A stretch of 64,000 bases of DNA from Palaemon carinicauda (lineage: Eukaryota > Arthropoda > Malacostraca > Decapoda > Palaemonidae). The translations under genes were made by a program, and so were the position numbers. The notes beneath the pieces were generated by a model that worked only from the letters and a program-made list of their open reading frames with translations, was not told the DNA's origin and did not search any database. Where the stretch lies: the NCBI RefSeq assembly GCF_036898095.1, contig NC_090739.1, forward strand, positions 61,164,662 to 61,228,661, written 5' to 3'. Positions 31,171 through 43,755 of the stretch are shown here, piece by piece (position 1 is the stretch's first letter; each line of letters starts with the position of its first letter).

Positions 31171-31639
31171 GTTGACGTCCCAGGCAATCTGGGTTTTTGG
31201 CTTTATCCGGGGGCTCCTTATCCGAGTGTGTTAGCACTCAAAGAATAAGGAGTCCCTGCGCCTCGCAAAAACCTTGCTATGTATGGTTCGCGGCCTACGT
31301 AAGTTGTGTGAAGGTATATAGAAACGTGACTCGTCCTGGTAGTAAAGTTATTCCGAGTTCTTTAGATGGAAGAGCTGTGCACTAGGACTTTCCCAATACC
31401 ATCCCGTCAGGGTATGGGGACGCAACAGTATTAATCTTAATACTAGGTACACAAGGGAGCATGGTTTACCTACAGTGGTTTGAGGTTAGCTATGCAGAGA
31501 ACCCAGGATGCTCTTTTCCCCCAAGAGAGGGGAGAATGAAGAAAAGAATAAGGGCCAGTCAAACCTTTTCATTAATGAAGACTAAAACTGGGTAACAATG
31601 TCCTCAACCTTCTGCACCTTGTCCAATAAGGAACTTGAG
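31171..31639 (-). other. 3' untranslated region of element B
   Basis: No coding signal was seen. It lies between the end of the recombinase (about 31640) and the internal complementary region. Confidence 0.5.
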
Positions 31640-32326
31640 GTTTTAAACCAGCTGTTGTGCAGCCACCAGTGGACAGATAGAAAACGTATCGAGTCTCCTG
31701 TGGGTCACGTCTTGCAGGTAGTGGGATGTGAACGTGTTTTGACATTTCAACACCCCAGCTTGAAGAACCTACATCACTGAGTAGTTTCTTTTGAAGGCCA
31801 GGGATGTAGCTATGCCCCAGACATCATGAGCTCTGGGGCGACGTGACGAAGGAGGGTCTGGATTCAGTGCATCGTTTATAACCCTGCAAATCCATGCTGA
31901 GATGGTGTTCTTGGTGACCCTCCTCTTGGTCCTTCCTATGGCAACGAATAGTAAAGGCACATGAGGACAGGATGCGGCTGTTCTCGAGGTACAGCCTCAA
32001 AGTCCTTACTGGACATAGTAAGAGATGGTCTGGGTCATTTGTTATAGTACGGAGACAAGAAATCCAGAAGGAGTCAAATCGAGGATCCGCTACTCCCGGG
32101 TTCTGAGTCTTAGCAATAAACTCAGGGACGAAGCTGAACGTTACCTCTCCCCATCCCCTTGAATGGGTGATGTCGTATGAGAGACCATAAAGTTCACAGA
32201 CTCGCTTGGCCGAGGCCAAAGCTAGCAGGAACACCGTCTTCCAAGTCAGGTAGCGATATGTTGCTTGGCTTAATGGTTCATAAGGAGATCTCTTGTGAGA
32301 CCTGAGAACTCGAACCACGTTCAATA
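31640..32326 (-). pseudogene. element B tyrosine recombinase, C-terminal part
   Basis: On the minus strand it shows FLLALASAKRVCELYGL (first catalytic Arg), CPVRTLRLYL, a frame change near 31900, then RAHDVWGIATSLAFKRN. That is the HxxR region with Trp in place of Arg. A TAG at 31768-31770 follows, and then TFTSHYLQDV with the nucleophilic Tyr. The N-terminal part is beyond LINE2, at 40132-40560. Stops, a frameshift and the LINE insertion make it non-functional. Confidence 0.85.
32316..32326. repeat. target-site duplication of LINE2, left copy
   Basis: CACGTTCAATA is repeated perfectly at 40132-40142. The bases outside and inside it differ on the two sides, which fixes the LINE2 ends. Confidence 0.9.
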
Positions 32327-33816
32327 GGTGAATTGAATTGAATATAGGATTTAGGCATTAAGCCAAGCACTGAGGCATCAAAGGCCATTCAGCGCTATAT
32401 AACGAAAATCATTCAATCATATCTGTATACTCACACCATTTAGTATCATTTTAACCTTTAATACAAATCGCAACACTTTCATACAATAAAATCTAGATGT
32501 GAAATAAATAGGGATTAAAAGGGTAAAATAAATAAATAAATTAATAAAATCAATTATAGCTCGTAATATAACCCAATACTTTGTATAAATTTTCTCAAGT
32601 TCAGGGTATTACAGTTTTCCCCCAGTATATCTCTTAAAGGTTTGTCCTGGAGTAAATGTGTCCTCCTCTGAAGATTAAAAACAGGACAATCGACTAAAAT
32701 ATGTTTAACATCTATTGTCACTTGACAGGTATTACAAAGAGAGGCCTGTCTCCCTTCCCCACTCTTCATTAAATAATTGTGCATTGCATGTGTATGGCCA
32801 ATACACAGCCTAGTTAAAATAATGGTATCCCTCCTACTTGTAGAATTACAAGATGACCATTTATCCACCAATGGGTGGATTTGTTTCAATTTTGTATTGG
32901 TGGTCAGTTCAGACCATCGAGCCTGCCACTTATTTTTACAGTAAAGATGAATCTCACTCTTAAGATATTTGTAAGGAATACTCAAGGGGGATGGATTACT
33001 TAGCCCTGAAGCTTCCTTTGCTGCCTTATCTACTTGTTCATTTCCATCCACCCCAACATGGGCAGGGACTCAACAGAAGTGAACACTGATACTCTTCCTA
33101 GACTGCAGAAGTACTAACCAGTCCTGCACCTCTTGTACTAGATGATGGCCTGGCATAATTTGTTTTAATGAGAGTAAAACACTATTGGAATCTGTAAAAA
33201 TTGTATAAAAACTATTTTGGTTGCCATTTTAAAAAATATGTTGGACTGCGAGAATTATTGCGTACAGCTCAGCAGTAAATATTGAACAAGAGGATGGGAG
33301 TTTCCTTCTAATAACAATATCCCCCACCACAGCTGCACTTCCAACTCCTGCAGCCGATTTGGAGCTATCTGTAAAAACATGTTTCCCATGATGTTGAGCA
33401 GCATGATTTAAAAACTCACTTTTCATTACCCTACTAGGTAAGGTATTTTTCCCTCCTGCCATAAAACATACTTTAACAGGTGGATTACACCAAGGAGGAG
33501 ACTTGGAATATCCTACCTCTGCTATCTGTGCTGTTAACAAGCCTACTTCTCTAGCATCATTTTTCAGCTGTACTTCCAAAGGCTTAGGCACTCTAGATCT
33601 GTTAGGAGTCCGATCTAAAGGCGCCCTCACATATTTACAGTTAGGATTGTTTCTCACAGCAAGGGACCTAGCTAAAAACCTCAAACTCAACTCCTCTCTG
33701 CGAATGGAAAGGGGAGGTATGCCAGAATCAACAAAGAGACTGTCAATGGGAGATGTTTTGTAAGCACCTGTGCAGATGCGAAGCCCAGCATTGTGAACAA
33801 TATCAAGTTTTCCAAG

Positions 33817-33818
33817 TA
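33817..33818. repeat. TA target duplication of Tigger copy 1, left
   Basis: TA lies directly outside the CAGTGG terminus and is matched by TA at 36611-36612. Confidence 0.85.
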
Positions 33819-36610
33819 CAGTGGTACCTCTACATACGAATTTAATCCGTTCCACAACCAACTTCGGATGTAGAAAATGTTCGGATGTAGAAACGAATTT
33901 TCCCATAAGAATACATTGAAATAGGATTAATCCGTGGTTGAGCCCAAAAACCTATGATAACTTCTTAATAAACTACTACACATAATTTCCCATGAGAATA
34001 ATGCACACTAAATTAGATAATGGACATGTAAATAAGAAGAATTAGCAAAAAATGATAAATAAGAAATGGGTTTTTAGCGTCACTTTACCTTAGAAACTCC
34101 AGCGCAGGTGTTGTTAGTCTTGCTACGCAGAGAGGAGACGGACGGGCGGCGAGGAGGTAGAGAGGTTAACTACGATAAACGTACACTACCGTAACTTATT
34201 CTAACTTACACTAAGTGAACTTTAACATAACTTAGCTTATTTTTTTTTTTATTTTTATATTTTATATTTTTTTTACATTTTCTTTATTTCTTTTTGATGA
34301 TTACGCAATTTTAATAACTTTCACTCTCTACACTTAAAATGGACTGAATTTCTTTCGCTTCACTCTTTGCCGTTTTCTTTGTTTCACTTTCTTCCGCTTC
34401 ACTCTTTGCCGTTTTCTTCGAATCACTTACATCCTCTTCATCACGAGTTCGCTTCGCAGTTTTTTTAAAGAAATTATCGATAGATAATTGCTTGGTACGG
34501 CTTTTCAGAATGTTTCGAAAGTGAGTTAGGCAAACATCATCGAACTGCGAAATTACACGACAAACCTGCAATTTTTTTGGGTGGTATTTGTCGATGAAGT
34601 CGACCACGTCTTGATATTTTCCTAACACCTCTTTTATATGCGCCGAACCTAACACATGTTCTACCTCCTCGCTCCCTTCCTCGTCCTCACTCATGTGCTC
34701 AGACATAGCATGGAGTTCCTTGAGCTCATCCGTGGTAAGTTCGTCGTGATGTTCGGCGACGAGTTCCGTAACGTCATCTGCGTCGACCTCCAGACCCATG
34801 GACTTGCCAAGGGAGACGATTTCCTCTATGGCTTCCGTTGCACCCACCACGGGATCAGGTTTGGGGTCAAAACCTTCGAAATCTCGGGAAGAAACTGCAT
34901 CAGGCCACAGCTTCTTCCAGGCAGAATTGAGGGTCCGTCGAGTTAATCCCACCCAAGCCTGATCTATGATCTTCAAGCAGTGCACGGTTTGAAGTGGCTC
35001 CTCCAAAATTCACGCAAAGTTAAGTTGGTGCTTTGCGTGACATTAAAGCACTGCTTAAAGAAGTGCTTGGTGTACAGCTTCTTAAAATTAGAGATGACTT
35101 GCTGGTCCATGGGCTGGAGGATAGAGGTGGTATTCGGTGGAAGATACAGCACCTTTATGAACTTAAATTCATCGAAGATATCATCTTCAAGTCCGGGGGG
35201 TGAGCGGGTGCATTGTCAAGGCATAGCAGGCACTTTAAAGACAATTTCTGTTCATGAAGATACTTCTTCACAGAAGGGCCGAAAACTTGGTTAACCCATT
35301 GCACAAAGAATTGCCTAGTGACCCAGGCCTTCGAGTTGGATCGCCAGAAAACATGAAGCTGGTCCTTATCGACGTTGTGTGCCTTAAAGGCCCTAGGGTT
35401 CTCGGAATGGTAAACCAGTAAGGGCTCGACTTTAAAGTCCCCGCTAGCGTTGGCACATAGGGCAAGAGTCAACCGATCCTTCATTGGCTTATGCCCAGGC
35501 AATTTTTTCTCTTCGGCGGTGATGTAAGTTCGACTCGGCATCTTCTTCCAAAACAGCCTGGTTTCATCACAATTAAACACTTGCTGCTCTACGTAGCCTT
35601 CTTCCTGCACGATCCTTTCGAAGTTCTTGACAAAGTCAGCTGCAGCCTTTGTGTCCGCACTAGCAGCCTCTCCGTGGCGAACAACTGAATGAATCCCGGA
35701 CCCTTTCTTAAATTTCTCGAACCAGCCACGAGATACCTTGAAATCATCTGAGGAAGGCTCGGTTGAACTCTCCCCCGCATCACCCCCAGAGCTCTCCTCC
35801 TTCAAGTCCGTAAAGATGACATGCGCCTTCTCGCAGATGACGGTCACGGTGATGGTGTCGCCAACGATCTCTCTGTCCTTGATCCACACTAGCAGAAGTC
35901 GTTCCATCTCTTCTATGATGGGACTACGACGTTTTGAAATTATGGTGATCCCCTTAGAAGGTTTCACTGCTTTAATAGCTTCCTTCTGTTTAAGGATTGT
36001 CGAGATCGTCGACATATTATGGCCATACTGTTTAGCAAGTTCACTCACGCGGACGCCACGCTCATGTTTTTCAATAATTTCCTGCTTAACGTCTAAAGAA
36101 AGCATTTCCTTCTTCCTTTTCTCACCACTACCACTACCACTGGCAAAACTAAGCCGTTTAGGACCCATACTTTACGTAAATTACCGTTAAAGGATGCACG
36201 TAAAAAATCACGATTAAAACAGAGTTAATACCAGAACGCACAGAGCACAACCGCATGAAGGCGACGAGAACAGAGGACTGACCCAAGCCGCGCTAATTGA
36301 GGGTCCCTCCGAGGTCGAAGTGCTGCCTTCTATCGGCGGAAATAAAAAACACTTCAGGCGCTATGAGCACCGACTACGCGTACGAGTATTGTTTACTTCA
36401 GGTGTCGAAAAAAACATTCGGGTGTAGAGTAGGAACGTGTTCGAATTGTACTTCGCGTGTAGAAAAATTCGGATACAACCGGTACGATGAAAATTGCTTA
36501 CTTCGTGTGTCGAAATAAAATTCGGGTGTAGAGTCAAAAATTTGCTCGAATTTTACTTCGGATGTTGGAAAATTCGGATGTAGATACGTTCGTGTGTAGA
36601 GGTTCCACTG
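33819..36610 (-). mobile_element. Tigger/pogo DNA transposon copy 1
   Basis: This is 2792 bp with inverted ends CAGTGGTACCTCTACATACG on the left and the complement of CAGTGGAACCTCTACACACG on the right, flanked by TA. Subterminal motifs related to TTCGGATGTAGAAA recur at both ends and are likely transposase-binding repeats. A broken transposase gene lies on the minus strand. The element sits in the RT of LINE2, so it is the youngest layer at this place. Confidence 0.95.
34311..36168 (-). pseudogene. Tigger transposase (CENP-B-type HTH plus DDE), frameshifted
   Basis: ATG at 36166-36168 opens a 337-codon frame (35155-36168). An N-terminal helix-turn-helix contains LDVKQEIIEKHERGVRVSEL and YGHNMSTISTIL. 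The CENP-B-like DNA-binding part includes VSRGWFEKFKKGSG. The catalytic core has FNCDET (first Asp) and CLLCLDNAPAH (second Asp). A frame change after NAPAH, near 35195, leads to PPNTTSILQPMDQ with the expected third acidic residue region. A second change near 35010 leads into the C-terminal frame 34311-35006, which ends in a Lys/Glu-rich tail. Two indels therefore separate it from an intact enzyme that would cut and paste the element at TA. Confidence 0.92.
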
Positions 36611-38755
36611 TAAAGTCTTTGTAGCTGACCCATACATTTGGCATGCATAGTCTAACTTGCTCAGACACAAAGATGTATAAATTCTAAGCAAAGTTGTTCT
36701 ATCAGCACCCCAATCAAAATGCGATACCACTTTCCGAATGTTCAGTGACTTCTTAACCCTGATAGATAGGTCATTTATATGGGGACCAAATGTCATTTTC
36801 TTGTCGAAAATGACTCCAAGAAACTTGACATTATCCTCATATGGCAAAATACAATCATTTAAGAAAAGGGTGGGGATCTCTTCCCTTTTACGAGTACGAG
36901 TAAAGCGAATGACTTTGGTCTTCTGAGGAGAAAACATGAATCCACGAGAATTTGCCCATGCGGAAGCAGCATTTATTGCAATTTGAAGATTTTGGCATGC
37001 TTGTAGTGCAGATGATCCACTACAATAAATTGCAAAGTCATCGACAAATAGTGATCCTTGCATGCCAGGAGGTATGTGACTAATGAGACTATTAATAGCA
37101 ACAGCATACAAGGTCACACTCAATATGCTGTCTTGGGAGACACCTTCTTCTTGCATGTAGGATGAAGATAGTTCTGACCCTACTCTCACTTTAATTGAGC
37201 GGTTTGATAAAATTCTTCAATAAAAGAGAACATATGTCCTCCTATACCCCACGAGGCCAATTGCTTTAAAATACCACCCCTCCAGGTGGTGTCATATGCC
37301 TTTTTGAGGTAAAAAAAGACACCCACCACCTGGTTTTGGTTAGAAAAGGCATTTGAAATTTCCCTTGATAACATCAGCAAAGGGTCTAGAGTACTTCGGT
37401 TCTTCCTAAAACCAAACTGTCTATTAGATAAAAGATTTTTTGATTTTAGATACCACACAAGTCTGTTGTTGATCATTCTCTCAAATAGTTTGCATATGCA
37501 ACTGGTCAAGGATATGGGCTTATAACTAGATGGCAGTTCTGGTTCTTTACCAGACTTGTGGCCTGGAATTACAATTGAAGTATGCCAGGAATCAGGAGAT
37601 GTATGGGAAGCCCATAGACCATTAAAGGTTTCTAATAAAAATTCCTTGGTATCCACTGGAAGATGTGATATCATTTCATACCGGATGCCATCCTCACCTG
37701 GGGCAGTTAAAGAAGAGCTAGAGATAGCATTTTGCATCTCCTCCATACTAAAAGGCAGGTTAAAAGCTTCAGTATTTGAAGAAGCAGGAGGAACAACAGA
37801 TGTTGATGCTCTAATTTGTTGAAATGCTGGGGAATAGTTGTCAGCACTTGATACATGGGCAAAGTGCTTTGCAAGAACCTCTGCTACATCTTTGGGGTCA
37901 TATATATATCTATTATTTTCCCTTAATATTGGTAGAGGCTTAGGGACAAATTTGCCTTGAAATTTTCTAATCTTGTCCCAAATTTCCTTTGAAGGAGTTT
38001 TGGTATTAATATTAGATATATATTTCTTCCAAGATGCTCTCTTTGCTTTTTTAAAAGTTCTTTTTTGTTTGGCACAGGCTCTGAGGTACGCTATTCTATC
38101 TGCTACATAGTTTGTTCTCAAGTATCTTCTGAAGCAGGTTCGGGTCACTTTTCTTGCATTGGCACATTCTTTACTCCACCAAGGAACTACAGAGCGATGA
38201 GGTAAACCGCATGTTTTAGGTATAAACTTGCTAGCATTATCATCAATAATATTTTCAAGATGTTGATAGGCATGCACTGGAGATGTAAATTCATCATATT
38301 CTTTATCAGTGTGTGAACAGTTTTCATAAGCTGCCCAGTCTGCCTCATCTATCTTCCATTTTGGTGGACACTGAGAAGGAAGATTATGGACATAATTTAA
38401 CATTATTGGCCAATGGTCACTGCCATGTAGGTGTTCATTTACTGACCAAAGGTAGTCCAATCGAATGGATGAGGAACAGATTGACAAATCAATGGCTGAT
38501 GTAGAGTTGTGGAATACATCATACCTAGTTGGAGAACCATCATTCATTAGTATTACATCATTGGTGTCGATTAATTCTTCAACAAGATTACCCCATCTAT
38601 CGAACACATTTCCACCCCATAAAGTATGCTTTGCATTAAAATCACCCATTAAAATAAAAGGGGCAGGAAGCTGATTGATCAGGTCTTGGAGGTCAGAAAG
38701 TCTAAGCCTTCTTGGATTACCAGCATGATCTAAGAGGAAAAGTTCTAAAGATGGT

Positions 38756-39361
38756 TCAATATATAGCGAGCATAAAGTAATTTTTGGGGGGCTTTGGGGT
38801 TCTTACTTCTGGAAGTCTATGCTCTATTTCTTTTTCCATCCATTCTTCTGGTTTATATACCTCTAGGTGTCTTGGTGCTTTATCACATAGAGCCCCAGAA
38901 ATCAAACAATTGTCAATTCTTATGCTCTCTAAATTTTTATTTGCTTCTAAAGCAATCTCAAAACTTGAAAATGATACCCAAGCTTCCCAAAAGCCTTTAC
39001 TACCATTAAGCTCCATTAAAATTTCTTTGATTGCCCCAAATCTACAGAAGGCTTCATGAATTATGTCATAGCTACAACCAATTGGTATGTTTTTCAAGTG
39101 GAGAATTTTCAGATTTTTTGTTGGATCTGGTAATGAGCCAGAACCAGAGAGTAAAGTATTACTGTTATTACAAGAATCATTTTCCACCAGTGCCGATAAA
39201 TTGTCTTTAACAACACTGGTCAGAGAAGTATTGTTGGAGGAATCCTTTTTAATGCCGAAGTTCTCAACAGAACTTTCCTTATTTAAACAAGCAGAAGTCA
39301 TCAATGGTGTCTGAGGTTCGCCATTTGATCCAGGGGTACGGGGAATATTAAGTTTACTCAT
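38756..39361 (-). pseudogene. LINE2 ORF1 remnant (RRM-like domain only)
   Basis: The frame starts MSKLNIPRTPG at ATG 39359-39361. It contains an RRM-like stretch, LKILHLKNIP followed by GAIKEILMEL, matching the LINE1 ORF1 domain. It stays open to 38756 but from about 38785 the DNA is ORF2 endonuclease sequence in another frame. The zinc knuckles and the rest of ORF1 are gone. An internal deletion of about 1.4 kb relative to LINE1 joins ORF1 to ORF2 here. Confidence 0.85.
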
Positions 39362-40028
39362 TAATTATTTTTTGAGGGGAGGGAAGGGGTCATAATAACA
39401 ATAGAAAAAACAATGGAAAAAAATAAAATTTAAGGGAGAGAAAATATTAAGACTGTCTGAAATTCCAAAGAAGACACCGTTAGCCTTTCCTGGAATTAAT
39501 TTCTCCACCAATGACACCTGCGAAAGCTGCTTACCAAATGTCCACTCCCTACCCTACCACAAAGGGATGGTACCACTATGATTAGAGTGGCTCAAGTGTA
39601 TGCCAAACCCGCTTGATGGGACTGAGAGCATTTCAAGAATACAATCATCCCCACTCTAATCATAGTGGCAGGCAAACCGGACAGAATGCCGAGAGTCCTA
39701 TCTCTATGAAACCGCCAACCCCTGGAATCCGAAGGCCAAATTTTCCTACGAGATAGTTCCGCGTGCCAGTATGGGAATACTGACACTCCTAGGTGTCCAA
39801 ACATTTTCGGGCAGTTGGCAAGACCACCACAGCTCCCACAATTGATTTTGAAATAAAAACTGATCCTGGATACAATGTCCCCTCTAAAAAACCTGGACAG
39901 TGAAATGGGTAAGAGAGTTTTGACAGCAAGGTTGGAGACAGCTGATAATTATGAAGGAGGAATAAGCAATAAGAAGTAATAGAAAAAGAATGAGAGAAAT
40001 TTAGAGTCAAACTGAGGAAAAGAAATTC

Positions 40029-40131
40029 CCCAGTTCGAGAGCCCTCTTGCCCGTCACAAGCCTTCAGCACGGGAATGATATGCCGTGCTGAAGCCCGATG
40101 ACTTCATCAAGGCATTCTCTCGTTAAGAGGG
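40029..40131 (-). promoter_or_regulatory. structured 5' end of LINE2
   Basis: The minus strand starts CCCTCTTAACGAGAGAATGC. It keeps the same AAGAGGG and CTCTCG partners and the CTTCAGCACGG / CCGTGCTGAAG hairpin as LINE1. One pair differs compatibly: C-G here, U-G in LINE1. Confidence 0.5.
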
Positions 40132-40142
40132 CACGTTCAATA
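40132..40142. repeat. target-site duplication of LINE2, right copy
   Basis: A perfect copy of CACGTTCAATA (see 32316-32326). Confidence 0.9.
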
Positions 40143-40560
40143 CGGGTGGTCTCACTTCTGACTGGGGGGCAGGTAAGTTCATAACTCCGTATGAGTAGAG
40201 AAAGTTCTAGCGCGTAAGAAATGTCCATTCCTTTCAGTCTGAAGGTGAGGCTTAAGGCTGAGCGATAGCCTTTCATTGCCGAGACTCAGAGGCGCACATC
40301 TTCACGCAAATACACGAGGAACTCCGTTATTGCTGTAACAGTGGCATTGAGTGGAGAGATACCCCTTCCACTACACCAAAAACAGAAGACTTTCCACTTT
40401 GCCTGGTAGACTGCTGCTGATGATTTTCGCAGGTATCCAGAAATCCTGATCTGAAAATCCTCTCTCAGAAAGGAGATGCTTGATAGTCTCCAGGCGTGAA
40501 GTCGTAGCGAAGCTATGGCTTTGTGGAAGATGTTATGTGGTTGTTTGAGTAGATTGTGTC
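40132..40560 (-). pseudogene. element B tyrosine recombinase, N-terminal part
   Basis: The minus strand carries SSAAVYQAKWKVFCFWC and ITEFLVYLREDVRL, a SAM-like core-binding region comparable to VYQSKWETFRAWC of element D. TGA follows at about 40283-40285, and the frame resumes as AMKGYRSALSL. It is cut by LINE2 at 40142, with the catalytic half at 31640-32326. Confidence 0.8.
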
Positions 40561-41158
40561 GTGGAGGGAGTTCTCTTGGAGGCTCCGTTATGAGTTGCAG
40601 AAGGTCCGGAAACCATTCCGCGTGATGCCATAGCGGAGCTATGAGGGTCATTAAAAGGTTGACCAATGTTCTGATCTTGTTGAGTACCCTCCTCATCAGA
40701 CAGAGTGGGGGAAAGGCGTAAACACCGATGTTGTCCCACCGTTGTTGGAAAGCATTTTGCCAGAGAGCCTTGGGGTCTGGGACTGGGGAACAGTACAGCG
40801 GGAGCCTGAAGTTCAGGGCCATTGCAAAGAGGTCCACAGTCGGAGAACCCAATAAAGTCAGGACTTTGTTGGCTACTAGATGATCCAAAGACCACTCAGT
40901 ACTCAATATCTGAGATGCTCTGCTCAGGTTGTCGGCGAGCACATTCCTTTTGTCCGGAAGGAAGCGTGCCGAAAGTGGTATCGAGTGGATTTCGGCCCAT
41001 CTCAGTATCTCTACTGCTAGATGGGATAGTTGCTGCGAAAAAGAACCTCCTTGTTTGTTGATGTAGGCCACTACTGTGGTGTTGTCGCTCATCACCACCA
41101 CTGAGTGGCTTGCCAAGAACTGTTGGAACTGTTGAAGGGCCAGAAAAACAGCCTTCAT
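40286..41158 (-). pseudogene. element B RNase H and methyltransferase-like domain
   Basis: The frame shows MKAVFLALQQF, MSDNTTVVAYINKQGG (RNase H Asp) and RNVLADNLSR. The DIRS domain follows with TVDLFAMALNFRLPLY, DPKALWQNAF, YAFPPLCLM and LIAPLWHHAEWFPDLL. It runs on into the recombinase N-terminus in the same frame. In A and D the recombinase frame differs from the methyltransferase frame, so the fusion may come from an indel. Confidence 0.85.
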
Positions 41159-42423
41159 CTCTAGGAGATTTATGTGAAGGTGCTTTTCTGACTATGACCA
41201 GAGGCCTGGGGTCGTGTGGTGCAGCACGTGGGCCCACCACCTTTTCTTTGAAGCGTGTGAAAACAACATCAAATCCGGGGGAGGACGAGAAGGTGCAGTC
41301 CCTTTCGTAGATTCTCGTCTGGCACCCACCACTGAAAGTCTGTCAGTACCGCAGGTCCCATGGGGATCTGGATGTCTGGGGAGTCGTGTGCTTGATTCCA
41401 CCGGGACTTCAGTCGCCACTGGAGGGATCTCATCCTGAGGCAACCATTGGGAACTAGACGGGCCAGCGATGAAAGGTGACAGAGGAGACGTAACCACGAT
41501 TGGGCTGGAAGTTCTTCTTGTCTGAGAAAGGTCTTACGACCTTTCTCAGCCTTGTTATCCTGTAGTCTCATGGGAAGGCTTCGTGGAGAACGGTGTCTAT
41601 AATCATGCCTAAGTATACCAGTCTTTGAGTAGGAAGCAGAGAGTACTTCTCGAGATTTACCATGATCCCCAGATCCTGTCAAAGTCTCAGAGGTTTGTCT
41701 TGGTACTGAAGACAGGTTGACACCGAGACTGCTAGGATTAGCCAGTCGTCCAGATAACGGAGGAGATGGATGCCACTCCTGTGTGCCCAAGATGACACAA
41801 GGGTAAACACTCTGGTGAAGACTTGTGGTGCTGTGGAAAGACCGAAGCACAGCACCTTGAACTGGTATATTCTGTTGTCTAGGCTGAATCTTAAGTACTT
41901 CCTTGAAGACGGATGGACTGTGATCTTGCGGTCTTACTGCTAGTCTTACCGTGTCTGCTGTCTCCATGCTGAACGGAGTTTGTTTGACAAACTTGTTCAG
42001 AGCTGAAAGGTCGATGACTCGTCTCCAACCTCCAGACGCCTTCTTTACAAGAAAAAGTCGACTGATGAAGCCTGGGGATCCGTCGAGGACTTCTTGGAGA
42101 GCGCTCTTCTTCAACAGGGTCTGGACTTCAGCCCCAAGTGCTTGCCCCCTTGCAAATCCCATGGCAAGGGAGTTCAATGACACTGGATTCCTGGTCAGGG
42201 GAGGTAGAGATGTTATGAACGGGACGCGATATCCTAGACTGATTACGGAGATTGTCCAGGAATCGGCCCCGAGAAGCTTCCACCTGTCTGCGCAACTTTG
42301 TAGGCATCCCACCAATGGTGGAAATGCAGGGGGACTGCCTATCCTAGCGTTTGCGGCCTCGGCTGCTCCCTCTAGGATTTTTCCCTCCCCTTGATGACTT
42401 TTTGTCTTTCCTGTCTTTGACAA
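41159..42423 (-). pseudogene. element B reverse transcriptase, several frameshifts
   Basis: The open frame begins upstream of the RT (GYRVPFITSLPPL, then KKASGGWRRVIDLSALNKFV). It loses frame near 42000 within the palm. The YLDDWL motif is visible in another frame at about 41741-41757. RNase H begins near 41330 with FQWWVPDENLR-like sequence. At least two indels are needed. Similarity to D (NSGGWRPVLDVSSLNVFV) shows that B and D belong to one subgroup, distinct from A and C. Confidence 0.85.
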
Positions 42424-43755
42424 GAAAGGGCTTAGACACCATTGTCTTCACTGCTGTTCTTGTCGTCGTTGTGGTCTTGGTTGGACGGGACTGCTGTGAT
42501 GCTGGAGGTTTATAGGGCTTAGATGTTAAAGCCCTATGAAGGAGGGAGTCTTGATGAGACTTCCTCCACCTCTCAGCAGCATGTCCCACATCCTTAGGCT
42601 CAAACAGATGGGACCCCTTTATGAAGGAATGTCTGAGCCTGTTTATCTCGACGCTAGGGACCTTCTGGTGGAACCTCTCAGCTACTGCATCTCGACGTTT
42701 CAAGATGGTATTTGCCCACAAGTTCGAGATTAGGCGGGCAAGAAACTCGATCGTGCGAATACCTGAGAGTAGGAAGGTTTCCATAGGTTTCCTGGTACGT
42801 TCCTTGGAAAAATCCTTGGATCGTATCAGGATACCTAAGATCCTTAACCAGATGACCAGCCACGAAGTAGCTTACATGGCATACTTTGTGACCTTCTCCT
42901 GATTAAGGATCTCGGCTGTCGAGAACGAGACCTGCTGGTTAGAGTGTCTCTCAAGAGGGATTCCCCTGGTTAGCTCTTCCAGAGTGGTGAAGAGGAAGAG
43001 CTGAACTGGGCTCCTCTAGGATCTCGGAGTACCTCCTCTGCTGTACGCGAAGAAGTGGGAGGAGCTTGTTCATGGTACCGACACGGTTGGAGGAGGCAAA
43101 CTCAGAGAGCTGCTGGGAGATCTTGTCCCTGGTACTCTTCACCCCTTGAGACCAGGGCAGGGCTGCTCTGGTCTTTGAGGGCTTCTGAGTACCAGAGACG
43201 CGGTCTAGGACCGTGTCTTTGCCCTCTCCATGGGGGATCTCTGGGTTGGAAAACCATTGAGAACCCTCATTAGAGACAGAATCTGCCAGAATGCATATTC
43301 TGACTCCTGCTGGTCTCCTCCTGTTGTAGAACTTGCCGCGAAGTCTCCTTCTGTCCCCAAAGGCTCTTCTTGGGGTGGATCGCGGACATTCCCTGAGTGG
43401 CTGACTCCATTCTAGCCCTAGTGGAGTACTTCGGCAGAGTTTTGGGATCTTTGGATTCCTTCCAGGGAAGGAGGTAAGACTCCAACATCGATGCTCTGTG
43501 TGGCATGTCCCTTCTGTTCACATATTGCAGGGAACTCTCAGCATGAATAGAGATTTGCTCCATTGGTGCAATGGGGGATAGTCTCTCTTCGCATGGTTCC
43601 CTTGGTGATAGATCTTCGTCCGACAGGGATGGAGAGTTTATCTGAGAAACAGAAGGAACTGGCCTCGATGGTCTGCACGGAGTCAGCTTCACCCTCGGGG
43701 AAGTGACCGCGTCAGAAACGTCTCCTTTTCTCTTCAATGGGGTAGAGCAAGCCAT
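42344..43755 (-). pseudogene. element B gag-like protein, fragmented
   Basis: The N-terminal piece 43270-43755 starts MACSTPLKRKGD and is Ser/Pro-rich. Middle pieces lie at 42678-43142. The C-terminal piece 42344-42784 (IEFLARLISNLWANTILKRR, ending in a basic RGKR-type tail) resembles the D gag C-terminus in layout. Frame changes near 42800, 42950 and 43270 break it. The role would be packaging of the element RNA, by analogy with other DIRS ORF1 proteins. Confidence 0.6.

Larger units (their letters stand above)
32554..38800 (-). pseudogene. LINE2 ORF2: partial endonuclease, RT, RNase H
   Basis: The sequence starts inside the endonuclease (ITLCSLYIEPS, then LMGDFNAKHTLWGG and GSDHWPIML). RT follows with APGEDGIRYE, QFGFRKNRSTLD and LKKAYDTTWRGGIL. 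The usual PQGS reads SQDS here, then LFVDDFAIY. The Tigger splits the RT thumb after YGSATKTL (about 36613) and the frame resumes at KLDIVHNAGLRICTG (about 33815). RNase H shows TDSSKSAAGVG, SIFTAELYAI and PAHVGVDGNEQVDKAAKE, with stops near 33070 and 33228. The first part of the endonuclease is missing. The copy is dead. Confidence 0.9.
32327..40131 (-). mobile_element. LINE2: second I-superfamily LINE, internally deleted, holding a Tigger
   Basis: It lies between 11-bp target-site duplications. The 5' end (40029-40131) is close to that of LINE1, the ORFs are related but diverged, and the 3' end has a short (ATTCA)n tail (32328-32344). Net length without the Tigger is about 5.0 kb against 6.5 kb for LINE1. 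The difference comes from a deletion that fuses ORF1 to the ORF2 endonuclease. It interrupts the recombinase gene of DIRS element B. Confidence 0.9.

Noticed and set aside
32554..33051. Host RNase H gene
   Set aside because: It is the C-terminus of LINE2 ORF2, continuous with RT and ending at the LINE 3' tail.
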